NCBI GenBank assembly: GCA_965153455.1
Contig: OZ234496.1
Span: 12,206,304 to 12,270,303 of the forward strand
Reading direction: 5' to 3'
Source of the DNA: Sphagnum compactum
Lineage: Eukaryota; Bryophyta; Sphagnopsida; Sphagnales
DNA: 64,000 nt
Below the pieces are notes generated by a model, which made no database searches, was not told the origin of the DNA, and saw nothing but the letters and a program-made list of their open reading frames with translations. Position 1 is the stretch's first letter, and each line of letters begins with the position of its first letter. The translations under genes and the position numbers were made by a program. Shown here one piece after another: positions 22,508 to 34,592 of this stretch.

Positions 22508-23201
22508 GTAAGTCTTGGGTCAACATCAGTACCCAGGAACACGCGATTACGAGGTAGAATCGTGATACTAACTAGTAATATACTAGTAAGACACTAGTAA
22601 GAATACCAAGACCCCATGGGGTCCACTTGCACGACTAGAAAGTAAGATATTATTATTATTCGCACCAGGCCCACTTGCGCTCCTTGAAAGTAGCGCTCCT
22701 TGAAAGTAACATATCCTTGAAAGAAAGATATTATTACCACCAGATCCCAGTGTTTCTGGTTTTGGCGGAATTTGGTATACATGGCGACCGAAAAAAAGAA
22801 AAGGCCCTTGCAAGTTGTGACTCGTAGTACACTGGGTTTTTTTGGGGGAAAAAAATGGCACATTTTCGTCACATTATTATGAGGAGTTTTTTTGAATTCG
22901 CCATATTTAGACAATATGTTCTAACTTGTGATCGACATATAGCACAATTCTTACACATTTCTATTTTCCTCTCTAACCTGTAGCCAAATCTGGCTAAATC
23001 CTCTTTTGGATGATCGCCAACACAGCTACCTACCTCACAATTTAGAGAAAACAAAAAACACTAATTACCACGCCCAGGTAAGTCTTGAGCAGTGTAAGAA
23101 TTTTAGGTAAGTTTTCGGTCAATATCCGTAACAGGATCACGCTATTTTTCGGTAGAATTGCTCTGACATTAGTAAGATACTAGTAAGATCCTAGTAAGAA
23201 T
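22508..23201. repeat. Diverged direct repeats of about 95 bp, 600 bp apart
   Basis: 22508-22602 and 23107-23201 share the order GGTAAGT, GGTCAA, ATC, CACGC, GGTAGAAT and end in a run of ACTAGTAAGA words followed by AAGAAT. The intervening 500 bp has no recognisable gene. They could be terminal repeats of a small retroelement or a segmental duplication upstream of the next gene. Confidence 0.5.
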
Positions 23202-23219
23202 ATTTTTTACTACGATGGT

Positions 23220-23501
23220 CTCTCTCCGCTTTGGTATTTTTGCCTAAAGTTCGCTTCACGTCGCTTCGCCCCTGTTTCCGCTCCACGGCGCACAGACTGT
23301 TTGGTGTTGTTTTCCACACGCTTTTGCGCTTCGGTGCTGCCCCCCTGGTTTTCGTCTTCGCCGCACGCGAGATTGGCGAGGATCGGCGTCGTCGCGCACA
23401 CACAACGCGCACACGGACAGATCCATAGATAGATAGATAGATGATAGATAGAGAGAGAGAGTTCATAGAAAGACAGATCGTGAAAAGCAGACATACAGGG
23501 G

Positions 23502-23534
<33 letters not shown>

Positions 23535-24248
23535 CCTTGTGTGTGTTGGAGGCGGCAAGGAGGAATATTTTGGATTTGTTGTTGAATCTATCCTTTACTT
23601 ATTTGGAAGTTTTTTCTCCTGGTTTTGTGGATTTCGCTTCTGCATTTCGTGTTTTTGTTTGAGTTCTTCTTTTTGGCCGATACAGGTTCTTTTTTTGAGA
23701 CTTTTCTGGTGCTCCCATTTGTGGATTTGCGTGTGGCTATTTTTCTTTTTTCTTCAGGAGAAATCTGGTTTGATGTTATCGACTAAGATACGTTCTGGCG
23801 TTGAGTGAGTCTTCGGGTTCCTCTGTTTTTGTTTCTCTCTGTGCAAGAAGAGTAGGCTGTTTTTGTGGATGACGGCCTGATTCCCTGCATTTTACAGTGC
23901 ACTTCTTGCTGGGGGCAGAAGAAGTGCACGATCTCCATCTTAGTTAAGGGGGAACCGTGGTAAACCAGAGGACCGGTTTCTCTCTGCGAGGTTGTATTCG
24001 TCCGTCGACAGCAGGTTTTCGAAATCCTTCTCTTTGACGAGAGACGGTGATGCGGAAGTGATAGAACTCGCAGCACACAATCATCCTTGTTGCCTCGTGC
24101 GGATCTGAAGCATCTGTGATCGCACAAGTTTTCTAGTGCCATTGTCAGATCGGCCTCTCCAATTGGTGAGGAAGCGGAGAAAGCAGCGGAGGTTTTATAT
24201 AACTTCCGATATATAGCCTAAGGGAGAGGTTTCCAAACTCACAAGCCC
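23220..24248 (+). promoter_or_regulatory. Promoter and 5' leader region of the CHY/RING gene
   Basis: GC content and CpG frequency rise sharply at about 23230. A GATA/GA microsatellite at 23425-23530 is followed by a TTT/CTT-rich leader-like stretch. No convincing TATA box was located, and the transcription start is unknown. An untranslated intron is possible. Frames of 65-94 codons here read both strands of the same CpG-rich DNA and are not supported as genes. Confidence 0.5.
23425..23530. repeat. GATA then GA microsatellite
   Basis: A run of GATA units passes into GA units, is interrupted by non-repeat sequence at about 23464-23500, and resumes as an uninterrupted (GA)n run to about 23528. 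GA runs of this kind are common in plant core promoters and 5' leaders. Confidence 0.9.
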
Positions 24249-27216
24249 ATGGCGGTACTCGTGGCAACGATGGAGGCACTTCTTACTCCATTGTGGAGCG
24301 TAGAGCAGTATCGACACTCTTATTGCAATGTCGAGACGCATCCCCATGAGCACGTAGTACAGGTAGAGATCTGCAGTCTGAGATTCATCTCCCAAGTACT
24401 TCACACCTACTGCCTGTTGTCGCTCGCGTTTCCATTGGATTCTTCAATGTTGTCGCTAGCTATTGGATCTGCTGATGGTTGATATCTACGGAGATAGTTC
24501 TCAATTGCGCATTCTTGGCTGTCTCCGGATATGGACTGATGTTGTGCTGATCACATCTGCTATCAGGGACACACGAGTTGCCTGGACTCTGATACAGAGG
24601 ATGACTTCGATTTCATAGACGAGCTTGTGAGAGCGCAGCGTTTATCTCTTGGTGTGAAGAAATACGGGTCAGCAATTTCTTCATAGACTTGTTGCCCCCT
24701 TTACTACATACAGCATTTGGCCTTTTGGAGCCTTGATTTTCTTGTTCTCCAGAAGAAAGTTTTGAGTAGATGATGCACCAATGATGCTCAACTGTATAAA
24801 GATGGGATCTTTATGGTGACTAGAGTGTTAAACTGCCTGAAAAGCCCAACTGAAAGATTTCTGAGAGATGGTCATGGCATCTTGCAGGTGTTCACACTAC
24901 AGAAGGCGGTGTCGCATCCGAGCCCCCTGCTGTGATGAAGTCTTTGACTGTCGTCATTGCCACAATGAGATCAAGGTTAGCATTCAGTTTCAATGTATGC
25001 AGATTCATGTGTTCAATGGCTGTCCTTGGGTGCTGAATCTTGTACAGGACATTGGATCTGTGTGGGCTTTGTCTCAGATGCAGTGTTGGTATCCTGAAAC
25101 CTCTTGTGGGTGTTGATGGTGTGCAGAATGTGAATGAGCCTGTTCCTTCAAAGCGCCATGAAATGCCCAGACACCTTGTTACACGGGTATGCTAGATTTG
25201 AGTTTGGCTTAAACCCTGCAGCCCCTTGTGCTCATTGAGGGTGGCCATGTTTTTTGTAGAATGCCTATGTTGCACTTGTTATATCTCCACAGCTGAGCTT
25301 AGCAAATGCGTCTTTGTTCAAGACATTCTGCACAGCTGATATTAGATTGATGAGCATGAATATGCTCTAAACCCTGCCCATATGGTGCAGGTTGTATGCT
25401 CGCTTTGCAGTCATGAGCAAGATGTGCAGCAGGTGTGCGAAAACTGTGGTGTATGCATGGGTGAATACTTCTGTTCAACCTGCAAATTCTTTGATGATGA
25501 GGTTGATATCTTCTCTTTGCAAACCTTGATTTAATGTAGGATGTATGAATGATGTATGTTGGCTCAATGGTGTTTCTTTGTTGGCTCTGCTGATTTCTTG
25601 CCAAGATTCTTGAGGAAATCAATAGCCTGCTTTTTACAGAATTTTGAGTGTTGCAAAATGTTATGTGCTCATCTGATGTGTTTTGGCAGACAAAGAAGCA
25701 GCAGTATCATTGTGATGCTTGTGGCATTTGCCGAATTGGAGGACGTGAAAATTTCTTCCATTGTGACCGTTGTGGTATGCTTTCTTTGTGACACTGATAG
25801 TCTGGACTACTCTTATCTCATTGACATAGATTCTTAACAATCCTGATGGATAAATGCAGAAGTTGCAACAAGTTGGACAAACTTTTGTTGTATCGCATTG
25901 CCTATCGTAGACTAGCAATTGTGATGGGAATATCTGATAATTTTTATTGATTTGTGTCAGAAAATGGTTTCTCTGCATCCATTCATCTCTTCATGTGTTG
26001 GTTGTAGGCTGCTGCTATGCAAATTCCCTGCAAAATGGACACCCTTGTGTTGAGAAGTCTATGCACCAGAATTGTCCTGTGTGCTTTGAGGTGCTCTTCC
26101 TGTTCTCCTTACTGTGGAAATTGCATTTGTGATAATGAGTCATTCAGTACTTCAGGACTGAAACAGCACCTCTGGATGTTTACAGACTTTCATGCCTTGC
26201 ATGCTCTCTAGTATCTTTTTCCTATTGGTTTCCGAAATCCTATGGCAATCTTTTGTGAGAGATTTCAAGAGTGACCCAAATGGGAATTTTTTACTTATGT
26301 GGTTTGTTTTTGCAAGTCTCAACTAGTTTGTTGACTCACACACTCATTCACTCTGCAGTATCTGTTTGACTCGGTGAAAGACATCACGGTCTTGCCATGT
26401 GGCCACACAATGCACCTGGAGTGCTTACGTGACATGCACACTCATGCTCAGTGAGTCCCCTTACTTTAGATAGCTTGGTTCTGTTTTCCCTCGTCTTCAA
26501 TACACCACTGGCTTCAGAAAGGGGAACTGACACTGTGCCCCTTAGTTATCATAATACACAGCTGACCAAACCTTGATAGGAAGTTCATGCAGGTGTGTTC
26601 TTTGTTCAGAATAGTCATGAGCTGATGGAAATCTGCAATGGTGATCTTATATCCTCATCTGCACATTGTGATTGCAGATACTGCTGCCCAATATGTTCCA
26701 AGTCTGTCTGTGACATGTCCAGTGTTTGGGAACAAATTGACCGAGAGATAGCAGCAACTCAGATGCCAGAGTCACATGTCAACAAGAAGGTGAGCAATTT
26801 CAGTAGCTCTTAATCCACTTGGGGTTTCTCACTACTCATCCCTCTATTCTATTTCTTCCAGTTGGTGGGAATATTTTCTGTATGGAATAGAGATTTTCTG
26901 TACTCCTATAGTTCTGCAGAATGCACATGTTTCAAACATATACTACAGCAAATTTTTCATCAATTAATTCAAGAACTATATGACTTGTGTCCTTCAGGGA
27001 ATGGCACCTAAATCATGCAGAATGCAATTTAATTCTTGTTTGACATCCTTCCAGGTATGGATACTATGCAATGATTGTGGTGCCTCAAATGAAGTTATGT
27101 ACCACATTGTGGCGCACAAGTGCACAAGTTGCAGCTCTTACAATACTCGAGTCACAAGGGGACCACTGAACCCAGGGAGCTCATCATCATCATCATCATC
27201 ATCATCATCTGAATGA
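24249..27216 (+). CDS. CHYR1: CHY- and RING-type zinc finger E3 ubiquitin ligase (RCHY1/MIEL1 family)
   Basis: Ten coding exons: 24249-24362, 24567-24667, 24888-24975, 25127-25186, 25391-25501, 25690-25774, 26008-26090, 26359-26450, 26678-26789 and 27055-27216. They total 1008 nt (335 aa) with all phases consistent. Residues about 73-150 form the CHY zinc finger ([17 protein letters not shown], then FDCRHCHNE, then [18 protein letters not shown]). The CTCHY segment follows ([19 protein letters not shown]). A C3H2C3 RING spans residues 209-251 ([17 protein letters not shown]). A zinc ribbon (C287, C290, C305, C308) closes the conserved part. By family it transfers ubiquitin from an E2 to target proteins such as transcription factors. 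The acidic N-terminal exon and the serine tail, encoded by a TCA repeat at 27180-27209, are lineage features. Exon 1 and its ATG are the least certain part. A family member such as Arabidopsis MIEL1 is shorter, about 270 aa. Confidence 0.92.
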
Positions 27217-27869
27217 GAATTCTTCTTTGATTCATCCATCTTATTCTTCCAACCCCCGCATTTGCAGCAGTTCACCAACAGCAGAATCTTTTGTGCTTGC
27301 AACCCTCCCCATCACACTTCAACAAAAAAAACTTTGGGAAGCCAATGAGGAAGAGGTGGACACAATTTGCCTTTAGCCAGTTTGCCAGGCATTATCAGAG
27401 ACATTTTTGACAAGAAGCTCAGACTGCAAAGCTTCTTGTAGTTTAGTTGACTGAATTTTAAGGTAGAAGTAGGTTAGAAAGAAGGTACCGGGAGAAAAAT
27501 ATTTGGCTTTGGGATTTTGTAGAAATCCCCCCCCTTTTTTTTTCCATTTGTATGGATTTAGGGTTGGGGGATTTCAGGGTTAATGTTCTGCAGAGATATG
27601 TTCGGGGATGTTCTGATGTTGTTTTTGGAGGAGACGAACCCCATGGCCTTCAATTTCTTAGGATGATTTGTTTTCCTAGGCAATAACACTGTGTGTGACT
27701 TTGAATTGTTAGTCTTTTCTTGGACTTAATTCTTACAATACTTTTAATTGACATTATGATTTGTAGTGTTGACAAATTCTTCTTGTGATAACAAATTTTT
27801 TTAAACCAGGGGATTGGGGGCTATTATATTAAACTGGTGAGACTCGTGCTGTTGGCCCAAGTATATCAA
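27217..27869 (+). other. 3' untranslated region and downstream spacer of the CHY/RING gene
   Basis: The sequence stays gene-like in composition to about 27700, with a poly-C/poly-T stretch at 27526-27544, and then becomes AT-rich. A canonical AATAAA was not pinned down. Confidence 0.5.
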
Positions 27870-27965
27870 AACACGAAAACCTCTTGGAAGATCACCCATC
27901 CTGTTATTATGGCAATCAAAGTGGTGCTTAACTTTAAGAGTTCTTATGGAACCTTACTAAATTAA
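27870..27965 (-). repeat. Decayed 5S rRNA-like segment (Cassandra-type or 5S-derived element)
   Basis: Read on the minus strand, the order is GGTTCCATAAGAACTC, AAGTTAAGC, AGGATGGGTGATCTTCC and GTTTTCGTGTT. This follows plant 5S rRNA (GGATCCCATCAGAACTC, AAGTTAAGC, AGGATGGGTGACCTCC, GTCCTCGTGTT) through about three quarters of its length. The box C core GATGGGTGA is kept, while box A is eroded after GTTAAGC. A lone decayed copy outside a 5S array suggests a mobile source. Cassandra TRIM elements of vascular plants carry a 5S domain in their LTRs. No LTR ends or second copy were found here. Confidence 0.55.
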
Positions 27966-30129
27966 TTTAAATTTAATTCTCAACAATGAGAATTTCTCTT
28001 AATTCAATTACTTTTTCTCTGTAGGTTTGAAAAGTGTGAACGATAAATGTGTAGAATCTTTGCACCAAAAGGGAAGTGAGGTGAGGGGTCCAGCCCTGTG
28101 GTCTGGGAGGATTTTGACATCTAAACAAACAAGAAAAACAAGCAAACAAACAACTTGGGTAACCAGGCTGGTCATGGTACACTTAAGAAGCGCTCAGTGC
28201 CTAACCACTTCTTCATCATGCATCCATTGTAGATGGACTACAAGACATCGTAGATTAGCTCTTGTTGCACCTGGAGCTTTTTGGATCATGCAAAGCAGAG
28301 TTGGTTTGAGTGAGATATGGCCAACAAAAGGGAGGGGGTTGATATGGCCAACACTTCTTCCCCCTATTTATGTACATAAATTTTCCTGTTAGCAAACACA
28401 TTCCTTCCTCAATCTCGTGGTGCTATGTCAATACCTCAGAATACAAAACGTGCTATGTTAATAACTCAGAACCCAACCGCTGCATAATATGTCCTCATAT
28501 TTGCCTTCAAGCATGATCAATAACAGCATGCCCGATACTATCCAACACCACACCCATGACCAAACACAACCCCACTTTTAATGGACAAAACCATCTTAAT
28601 TGTGCGTGGATACATGCCCATTATGGAACACAATTTTTTTTGTACTGGGACGAAATGTCAATAACTCAGAATACAAAAGTTTGTGATGGTGCGTTTGGCC
28701 ATAGGTGGTGTTGTGTCCAGTCAACAAGGTTTGACTGAACTTTGGTAGGCTAGGTTCTGAATACAATGGGCATCCCCTTGTAGGCCCGTGTACCATGATG
28801 GGCTTAGGGCAATTTAGACGAGGGTCAAAGTTCAGGGACCAATGAATTCAAGCAATCTTATTGGTCGAAAGCTTTAAATGGGTCCGTCCCAAGGCCTTTA
28901 GATGAGAAGTCCAAGACCAAAAAGTGGCAAATTGAGGCTAAACCTACATGGCACCTGTTTTGGAGGGAAAATCAATTGGTCTGGACCATAAAACAGTGCT
29001 AAAAGGAAAGCTCCTGGTTTGGGGAACCAAGAATCAGGCTAGGGACCAAGGTATATTCCAACTCAAGGATTCAATTTGCTTCAAATCAGTCCAAATAGGT
29101 TCCTAAGAAATTGGACCCTGGACCCTCATCTAAAGTGGGCCTTAGTTACCCTATATTGATTTATAGATTCTTCGGAAAACAACCCTTCTAGGTATGTACA
29201 TGGTACATGTTGGCAAATGATGATGAAACCAGCATGATGTCAGACCATTTGGGTTTAGGACATGATGCTTGACCACTTTGCTCTTGGAGATGTTGGACCA
29301 TTCATCTCAATACGACTTAATAGACTACGTGCTGATGCCTTTTGTTCCATCAATTATGCATATAAAAATGCTACCGTTTGGAACAAAAACAATGTATTTG
29401 TTCAGGTTATACTAGGTTCCTCTCATACCTATCATTATCATCCAGGTTTGATATCTATTAAACCCAAAAGACATGGTCAGGAAAAGAAAGTTCTATGCCA
29501 TTACAATATTTCTTCAAGATTTGAACTCCCAACTTGATGTAGATTTTTAAAGGTGCCCTCCCTTCCTTTTATTTCTTATTAGGGTTTTAGCCCTAGCCAA
29601 GGTCAAAGTCACTTGTAAAAAAAGAACTTTGTGGAAGTACCACATCATGGAATGCAAATTGTTCATGGAAAGAAAGTCTTAATGTCGTTGAGTGTTTTAA
29701 GTATAATCCCAACATATTTAAGTTAACAATTGCTTATTTAATCAAAGCGAAAGTCATTGCCAAATCAACACAATAGTACCATAAAGAATGTGGACTTAAG
29801 GTTTCACTAGAAAAGTATTGATGAGATCATAGTCCAAAAGTTTGGTTACATTTATTTTCTAAGGAGTGTGTTTATGTATTTAATTGTTAATGAAATAAAT
29901 TAGAATTTACTTCCTCAATTACCAAGTATTAAGTTTATACTTACCACCCATGTATTGGTAAGGTGAGTTGTTCATTGAATAAGCAATCCTTATTTTCTAG
30001 GAATCAAAACAAATGATTCAAGTTTTTTGCACAAATAGGTTGATGATGATGATTCATGCAATCTTTTTGGCATTCAATAAGTTCTTGTTTTAAGAAGAAA
30101 ACAAGTTCAACTTTAGTCATACAAATGGT
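27966..30129. other. Unassigned intergenic DNA
   Basis: Holds a 121-codon frame (28027-28392) and a 91-codon frame (29262-29537) without recognisable domains. A short phrase, CTATGTCAATACCTCAGAAT, occurs twice in tandem (about 28422 and 28452, the second diverged) and again near 28647. The minus strand near 29510-29560 has GGGAGTTCAAATCTTG, a possible box B-like word without a clear partner. The 29600-30129 part probably belongs to the 3' part of the copia relic that follows. Confidence 0.4.
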
Positions 30130-30450
30130 GTTTTATCCAATTTCAAATTTTGTCTTACCAACCACCTTTGTCCAAATATTTACAAGTTGTTTTCGAGTTG
30201 GAATGTAGCCTTTTTTCACCTATGTGGACATAACATTTTTTTGTAAGAGGTGATATTGTAATTTTACATATTTCATAAGGACATGAAACATTGGATTGTG
30301 CACAAGCTTAGTGTTGCCTTGATTGTCACATAATAATTTCATTAATTTTTGTTTTAACAAACCCAATTTCTTAAGGAATCATGAAAGTCAAACAATGTCT
30401 TTTATTTTTTCTACCATTTTCTTACACTCACATTTTGTGTTGGAATTTTA
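30130..30450 (-). mobile_element. Ty1/copia relic, RNase H C-terminal part
   Basis: On the minus strand the sequence reads STKCECKKMVEKIKDIV, then FLKKLGLL, then LLCDNQGNTKLVHNPMFH, then YVKLQYHLLQKNV, then GYIPTRKQLVNIWTKVVG and KFEIG, with two or three stops. This is the conserved end of copia RNase H (STEAEY, LCDNQSAI, NPVFH, IEVxYHFI, ADIFTK patterns). Coding sequence upstream of this (higher coordinates) is not recognisable, so the copy is truncated as well as decayed. Confidence 0.8.
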
Positions 30451-30529
30451 GTTGTAGTTTTACTCTTGATCATTCAAATCTTAGAAACAAATGACCTCTA
30501 ATTGAAATGTGCAACACCATGTTGGAAAC

Positions 30530-32990
30530 ATTTTATTGAAGGTTACAACTTTGTGATTTGAAGCTCTTTAATTAAAGCTCATATGAAGGAGTTATGAATT
30601 TACAAAATCATGAGATTCATAATTGAGAATTTAAAAACTCTCATTTGGGAATCCCATGAACTTAATTATTTGATGTACCTCCAATCGTCAATCATAGAAC
30701 ATTATGAGGATGAGGGTGGTGCTTCCTCCCAAGTTCAAGTTGTGTGAATATAATGAATTCAAAACAAGTCCATGATTTAAAGTTAATTCCATTTTGCAAT
30801 AACCATGTGCATTGTCAATTCATGTAAATGACTTGTTTGTGAAATGTTCATGATTGTCGCATCATTCTCCTTGGACCATCTTGGATCTCTCACAAACCCT
30901 TTTTTTCCCAATGTGAAAAGATAAGGAGTGTGCCCCTAAGTTCTATTTCTTTCTCTCTTCTTTTCATCAATGTCACATTTGAGGTTTACTCCTAATACCT
31001 TAAAACAAACTTAAGGGTGTGTCATTTTGTAAATGACATTTTAAAAATGGGTTGCCATTTATTTGACCTAGTCATAATTTTGTCACTTAAGGTCCAATTG
31101 TATTCAAAGGAGCTACTTGCATCATTAAATCCAAGGACTATTATGATTTTTTTGCAACTTGTTATTAAATATGTTAGAGTTGCCATGATACATCACATGT
31201 TGTGTTATAATAATTGTTAAATAAATATGAATTTTCAAAAGTGTGCAAATATGCAACTTCATTTTGAAAAATGGTCATAATTTAAAATCACACCAAAGTA
31301 TGTTAATTATTTTAGGGTTTAAGTTTTTGTATTATAAGTTACAAATTTGTTTTATATGTCATGTACATTACACCCCATGTACAGGTGATAAAATTTGAGA
31401 TTTTCAAACATATTTTGAATTTTTAAAATTTCAAAAATTCCACATCTTTTATATTTATAGTATCAGTATTTTTTGAATATGAGTAATAGGTTATTATTTT
31501 CTCAAATTTTTGACCATCAAATTTTTTTTATGAAAAAAACCCTTAACTTAATCCTTTGAGAATTTATCCTTATTTAACAAAATTATTCTCCAAGTTCAAT
31601 AGTCATTTATTAAAACCAAAATCAAAATTTTAATTAAATAATTTTTTATTTTGAATTATTGAAAATTCATATTAATCATTTAACACAACTTCCCATGATT
31701 ACCATGATTTTCACATGAGAATGCATAAATTTATGTACAAAATTTGACAATTTTTAGTGCGATTTGAAATAGGTTTTGATTCCTAACATTGTGATTGCAC
31801 CCCTTGGCTAAAATAGGTAGCCTTTTGTTGGCTTAATTTTAGTTTCATTATTTGTTCCTTGTTAATTGACGTGAACATATGCCATATGCATCTTGCTGCT
31901 ACCTTTCATGTAAGGGATCCCAAACAAAATGGTTTTTTTCACATATCAAAGGATATGTTTCATTGACTTCCTTTTCATTCATATTTGTTTTCCAATTCAA
32001 CTTCTCCACAATTAGGTCTTTGATTTGATTATTGAAAACCAAAATTGCACATGATGTTGAAAGTTTATCCTATATTTTGTCATAATTATATCCTTTTCCA
32101 CTTTTCAAAACCCCTTGTTACCTACATAACTTTATGCCTAAATTAGAAATTTGCCCCCATCAATTTTTTATTTAACTTTAAAAGTCCATTTTCTAATAAT
32201 TGGACATTTACCAAGAGGTAAATATACCAAGGTCCCCGTGGAATATTTATTAATTGAGTTCAATTCTTAATCCATTACTTTTTTTGAAGACTCTCACATA
32301 ATGGCGTTATGAAATCTCATATTTGACCTATCATTTTATGTTGTGACATTAATCTTGGATTCACAATCAATTTTGGGCATGATAAAAGAAATGAGCCAAA
32401 AGTGAGCCAATGCATCCCTTGATTCGAACATAATGGAAAAAATGTGAAATAGTGTAAAAGAACAAGTCCCAACCCTTTCAAATGGATTCCCATTGTGGGA
32501 GTCCTAGATCTTTGGATTAGGGTTAAAAGGACTAAACTTTGTCCAAATTGGGCCCTTTCTGAACCATTGAAAAGGTCTTGAAAATTAATATATTGAAATG
32601 GGTCACAATCTCAAAATAAAAACATGAAACACAAGTCATGGGCATTTGAAGGGTTGAGAGTCAAATTGTCAAATGGTTCTTGACCTTTAATTGTTTAATG
32701 GAAGGTTCAATTGAACTCAAGAAGTTTGATACATCAATGTAAAGCTCTTTTCAAAGGTTACAACTTCGTTTTTGAGAGATCTCCAATAGGCAAAATGAGA
32801 AAGTTATGAACATAAAAAATGACAAGATCCATAACTTAAAAGGTTTGGGAGCTTTTAGATAAAAATATCATTTGAAAATAATTTTTGTGAGGAGTTGTAA
32901 AATATAATATTTGAAAGAGAATGATGACTCCTCCCAAGTTTAGGTCATGGTGAGAATTATGAATCCATGTTAGCCCATGGTTTGTTCATG
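30530..32990. repeat. Two strongly diverged direct repeats about 2.2 kb apart
   Basis: The region 30530-30790 (AAGGTTACAACTTTGTGATT, GAGTTATGAA, CTCATTTGGGAA, TGGTGCTTCCTCCCAAGTTC) and the region 32745-32990 (AAGGTTACAACTTCGTTTTT, AAGTTATGAA, ATCATTTGAAAA, GATGACTCCTCCCAAGTTTA) share a series of words in the same order. They could be old LTRs or leader duplications of a retroelement, but no coding domain was recognised between them. Confidence 0.35.
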
Positions 32991-34140
32991 CATCATTTTG
33001 TTTCCAAACTAAACCTTTGTTTTTCAGTTTGTGTAATTTGGCATGACCATGAGCTCAACACAAAAACTAGTTCTAATCACATCTTGAAACTCCCATGTAT
33101 TCCTCTTTGTTGTGAATTAGAATGCATTTTGGGTTTGCATTTCATTGCAAAATTGGAAATGATATGAGTTTTTTCACCGTTGATACCATTAGGCAAACCT
33201 AGGGATGTGTCACTTATAGTTTCTAAAGAAATAACATTATTCTTAAAAATAATTCTATATTTTTTTAACACTTTCTTGAAAAAAAGAATTTCCTAGGTTT
33301 CAGAAATTTTTAATTAGTGATTCCCTAGTTGGTTGAGGTTTGATGGGTCATCATCATCTTGGTGTTTTCATCTTCATGAACCATTCACACCTTAAACTGA
33401 CTCATTTTGTGAATCCTATGGGCATGCATTTTTGCATGCATGAGACCATTGTTAATGTGCTTTTGATTTGTAGGAAATGATGGGTTCAATGTGGTAGTTA
33501 GAACCTCCCATAAGAACATGGACACGAAGGTTTTGCCAAAAAAACACCAATGAGCTCATATTATTGATAAAATTTCTAGATTTCTAGTCCAAAAGAAACA
33601 TATCCAAAATCCCCGCCCACCCATCAAACATGAACTGAACTGGATTTTTGAATTCTTCTGAAGAATCGAACTAGAACCATGCCTTGATCTAGTTGCAAAA
33701 AATGGAATGGAAGGTTCTCCTGAAAATGCAAGAACTACCCAACACAAGTATGTAGGGTATACACATGCCCATGGACATTATACATACATACATATGGGCA
33801 ACTCTAGGAATAAAGAAATACTCACACAAACATTGGCCATGATGCTTATATTGGTCAAATAAACAAAGGGTGTGTCACAACGTGGCCTTGCCATTTACAT
33901 TAAAAAGTGTCTGAAGGCAAAAAAGAGGAATTATGGAAATTCAAATATTTTACCATGCAAAAATCTAAAAGAAACCAAAATCCTTCAAGATATTATATAA
34001 CTCTATAACTAATCTCAAGTTTCAACCCAAGCCAACATATCATTTTTCAAAAAATCCTCATATGAAAATAGACCTATCATTACTTGGGGGCCAAAATCCC
34101 TTAAGTTACTATATACTTTATAATGAATCTAAACACAATA
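32991..34140. other. Unassigned AT-rich DNA
   Basis: No gene, RNA or element recognised. The frames at 32967, 33077 and 33556 (60-66 codons) have no family resemblance. Confidence 0.5.
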
Positions 34141-34592
34141 CAGTAAACTCTCTCTAAACTAATACTGTGTAAACTAATATTTTCTCTAAACTAATATGCG
34201 CGCACAGGCTCATGGCGGGCCTCATACTTAATCTAATAATTCTTCATAAACTAATATTCAATATTTTTTTCCGGTCCCATAACATTTTATAAACTAATAC
34301 ATCATACATATGGCACCAAAAAAAGGATGAAATTAGAGGAAACACCTTCGAAAGTACAGAGCTAGATGCGCTGGAAGAAGCTATCAATATTCCTCTGTAC
34401 CAACTGCTTTGTCCTGATCATACTCACACTGTCTTTCATCTTCTGTGAGGCGACAACGAATGGAATACCTGAGTTGTCTTGCTGCATCCAGAACCTCTCC
34501 AGCATCTCATATAATTTGTGTAAACTAATATCCTCCATAAACTAATATTTTTCGACCGGTCCCAAGGATATTAGTTTAGAGAGCGTTTACTG
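34141..34592 (-). mobile_element. Pogo/Emigrant-type DNA transposon derivative with a transposase C-terminal remnant
   Basis: The ends are inverted repeats, CAGTAAACTCTCTCTAAACT on the left and the reverse complement of CAGTAAACGCTCTCTAAACT on the right. Each is flanked by TA (34139-34140 and 34593-34594), the duplication of Tc1/mariner-pogo elements. TAAACTAATATT words are repeated inside both ends. This terminus is close to the Arabidopsis Emigrant/Lemi1 type. The minus strand at 34508-34362 has an open 48-codon stretch ending RTKQLVQRNIDSFFQRI before a stop. It resembles the acidic-tail end of pogo/Tigger-like transposases, suggesting this 452-bp copy is a deletion derivative of an autonomous element. 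Confidence 0.85.

Noticed and set aside
27870-27965. Functional 5S rRNA gene
   Set aside because: Box A is eroded, the 5' end is missing, there are many substitutions, and it is not in an array.
28027-28392. 121-codon plus frame considered as a gene
   Set aside because: Composition is unlike the confirmed exons, there is no domain, and it sits among repeated phrases.
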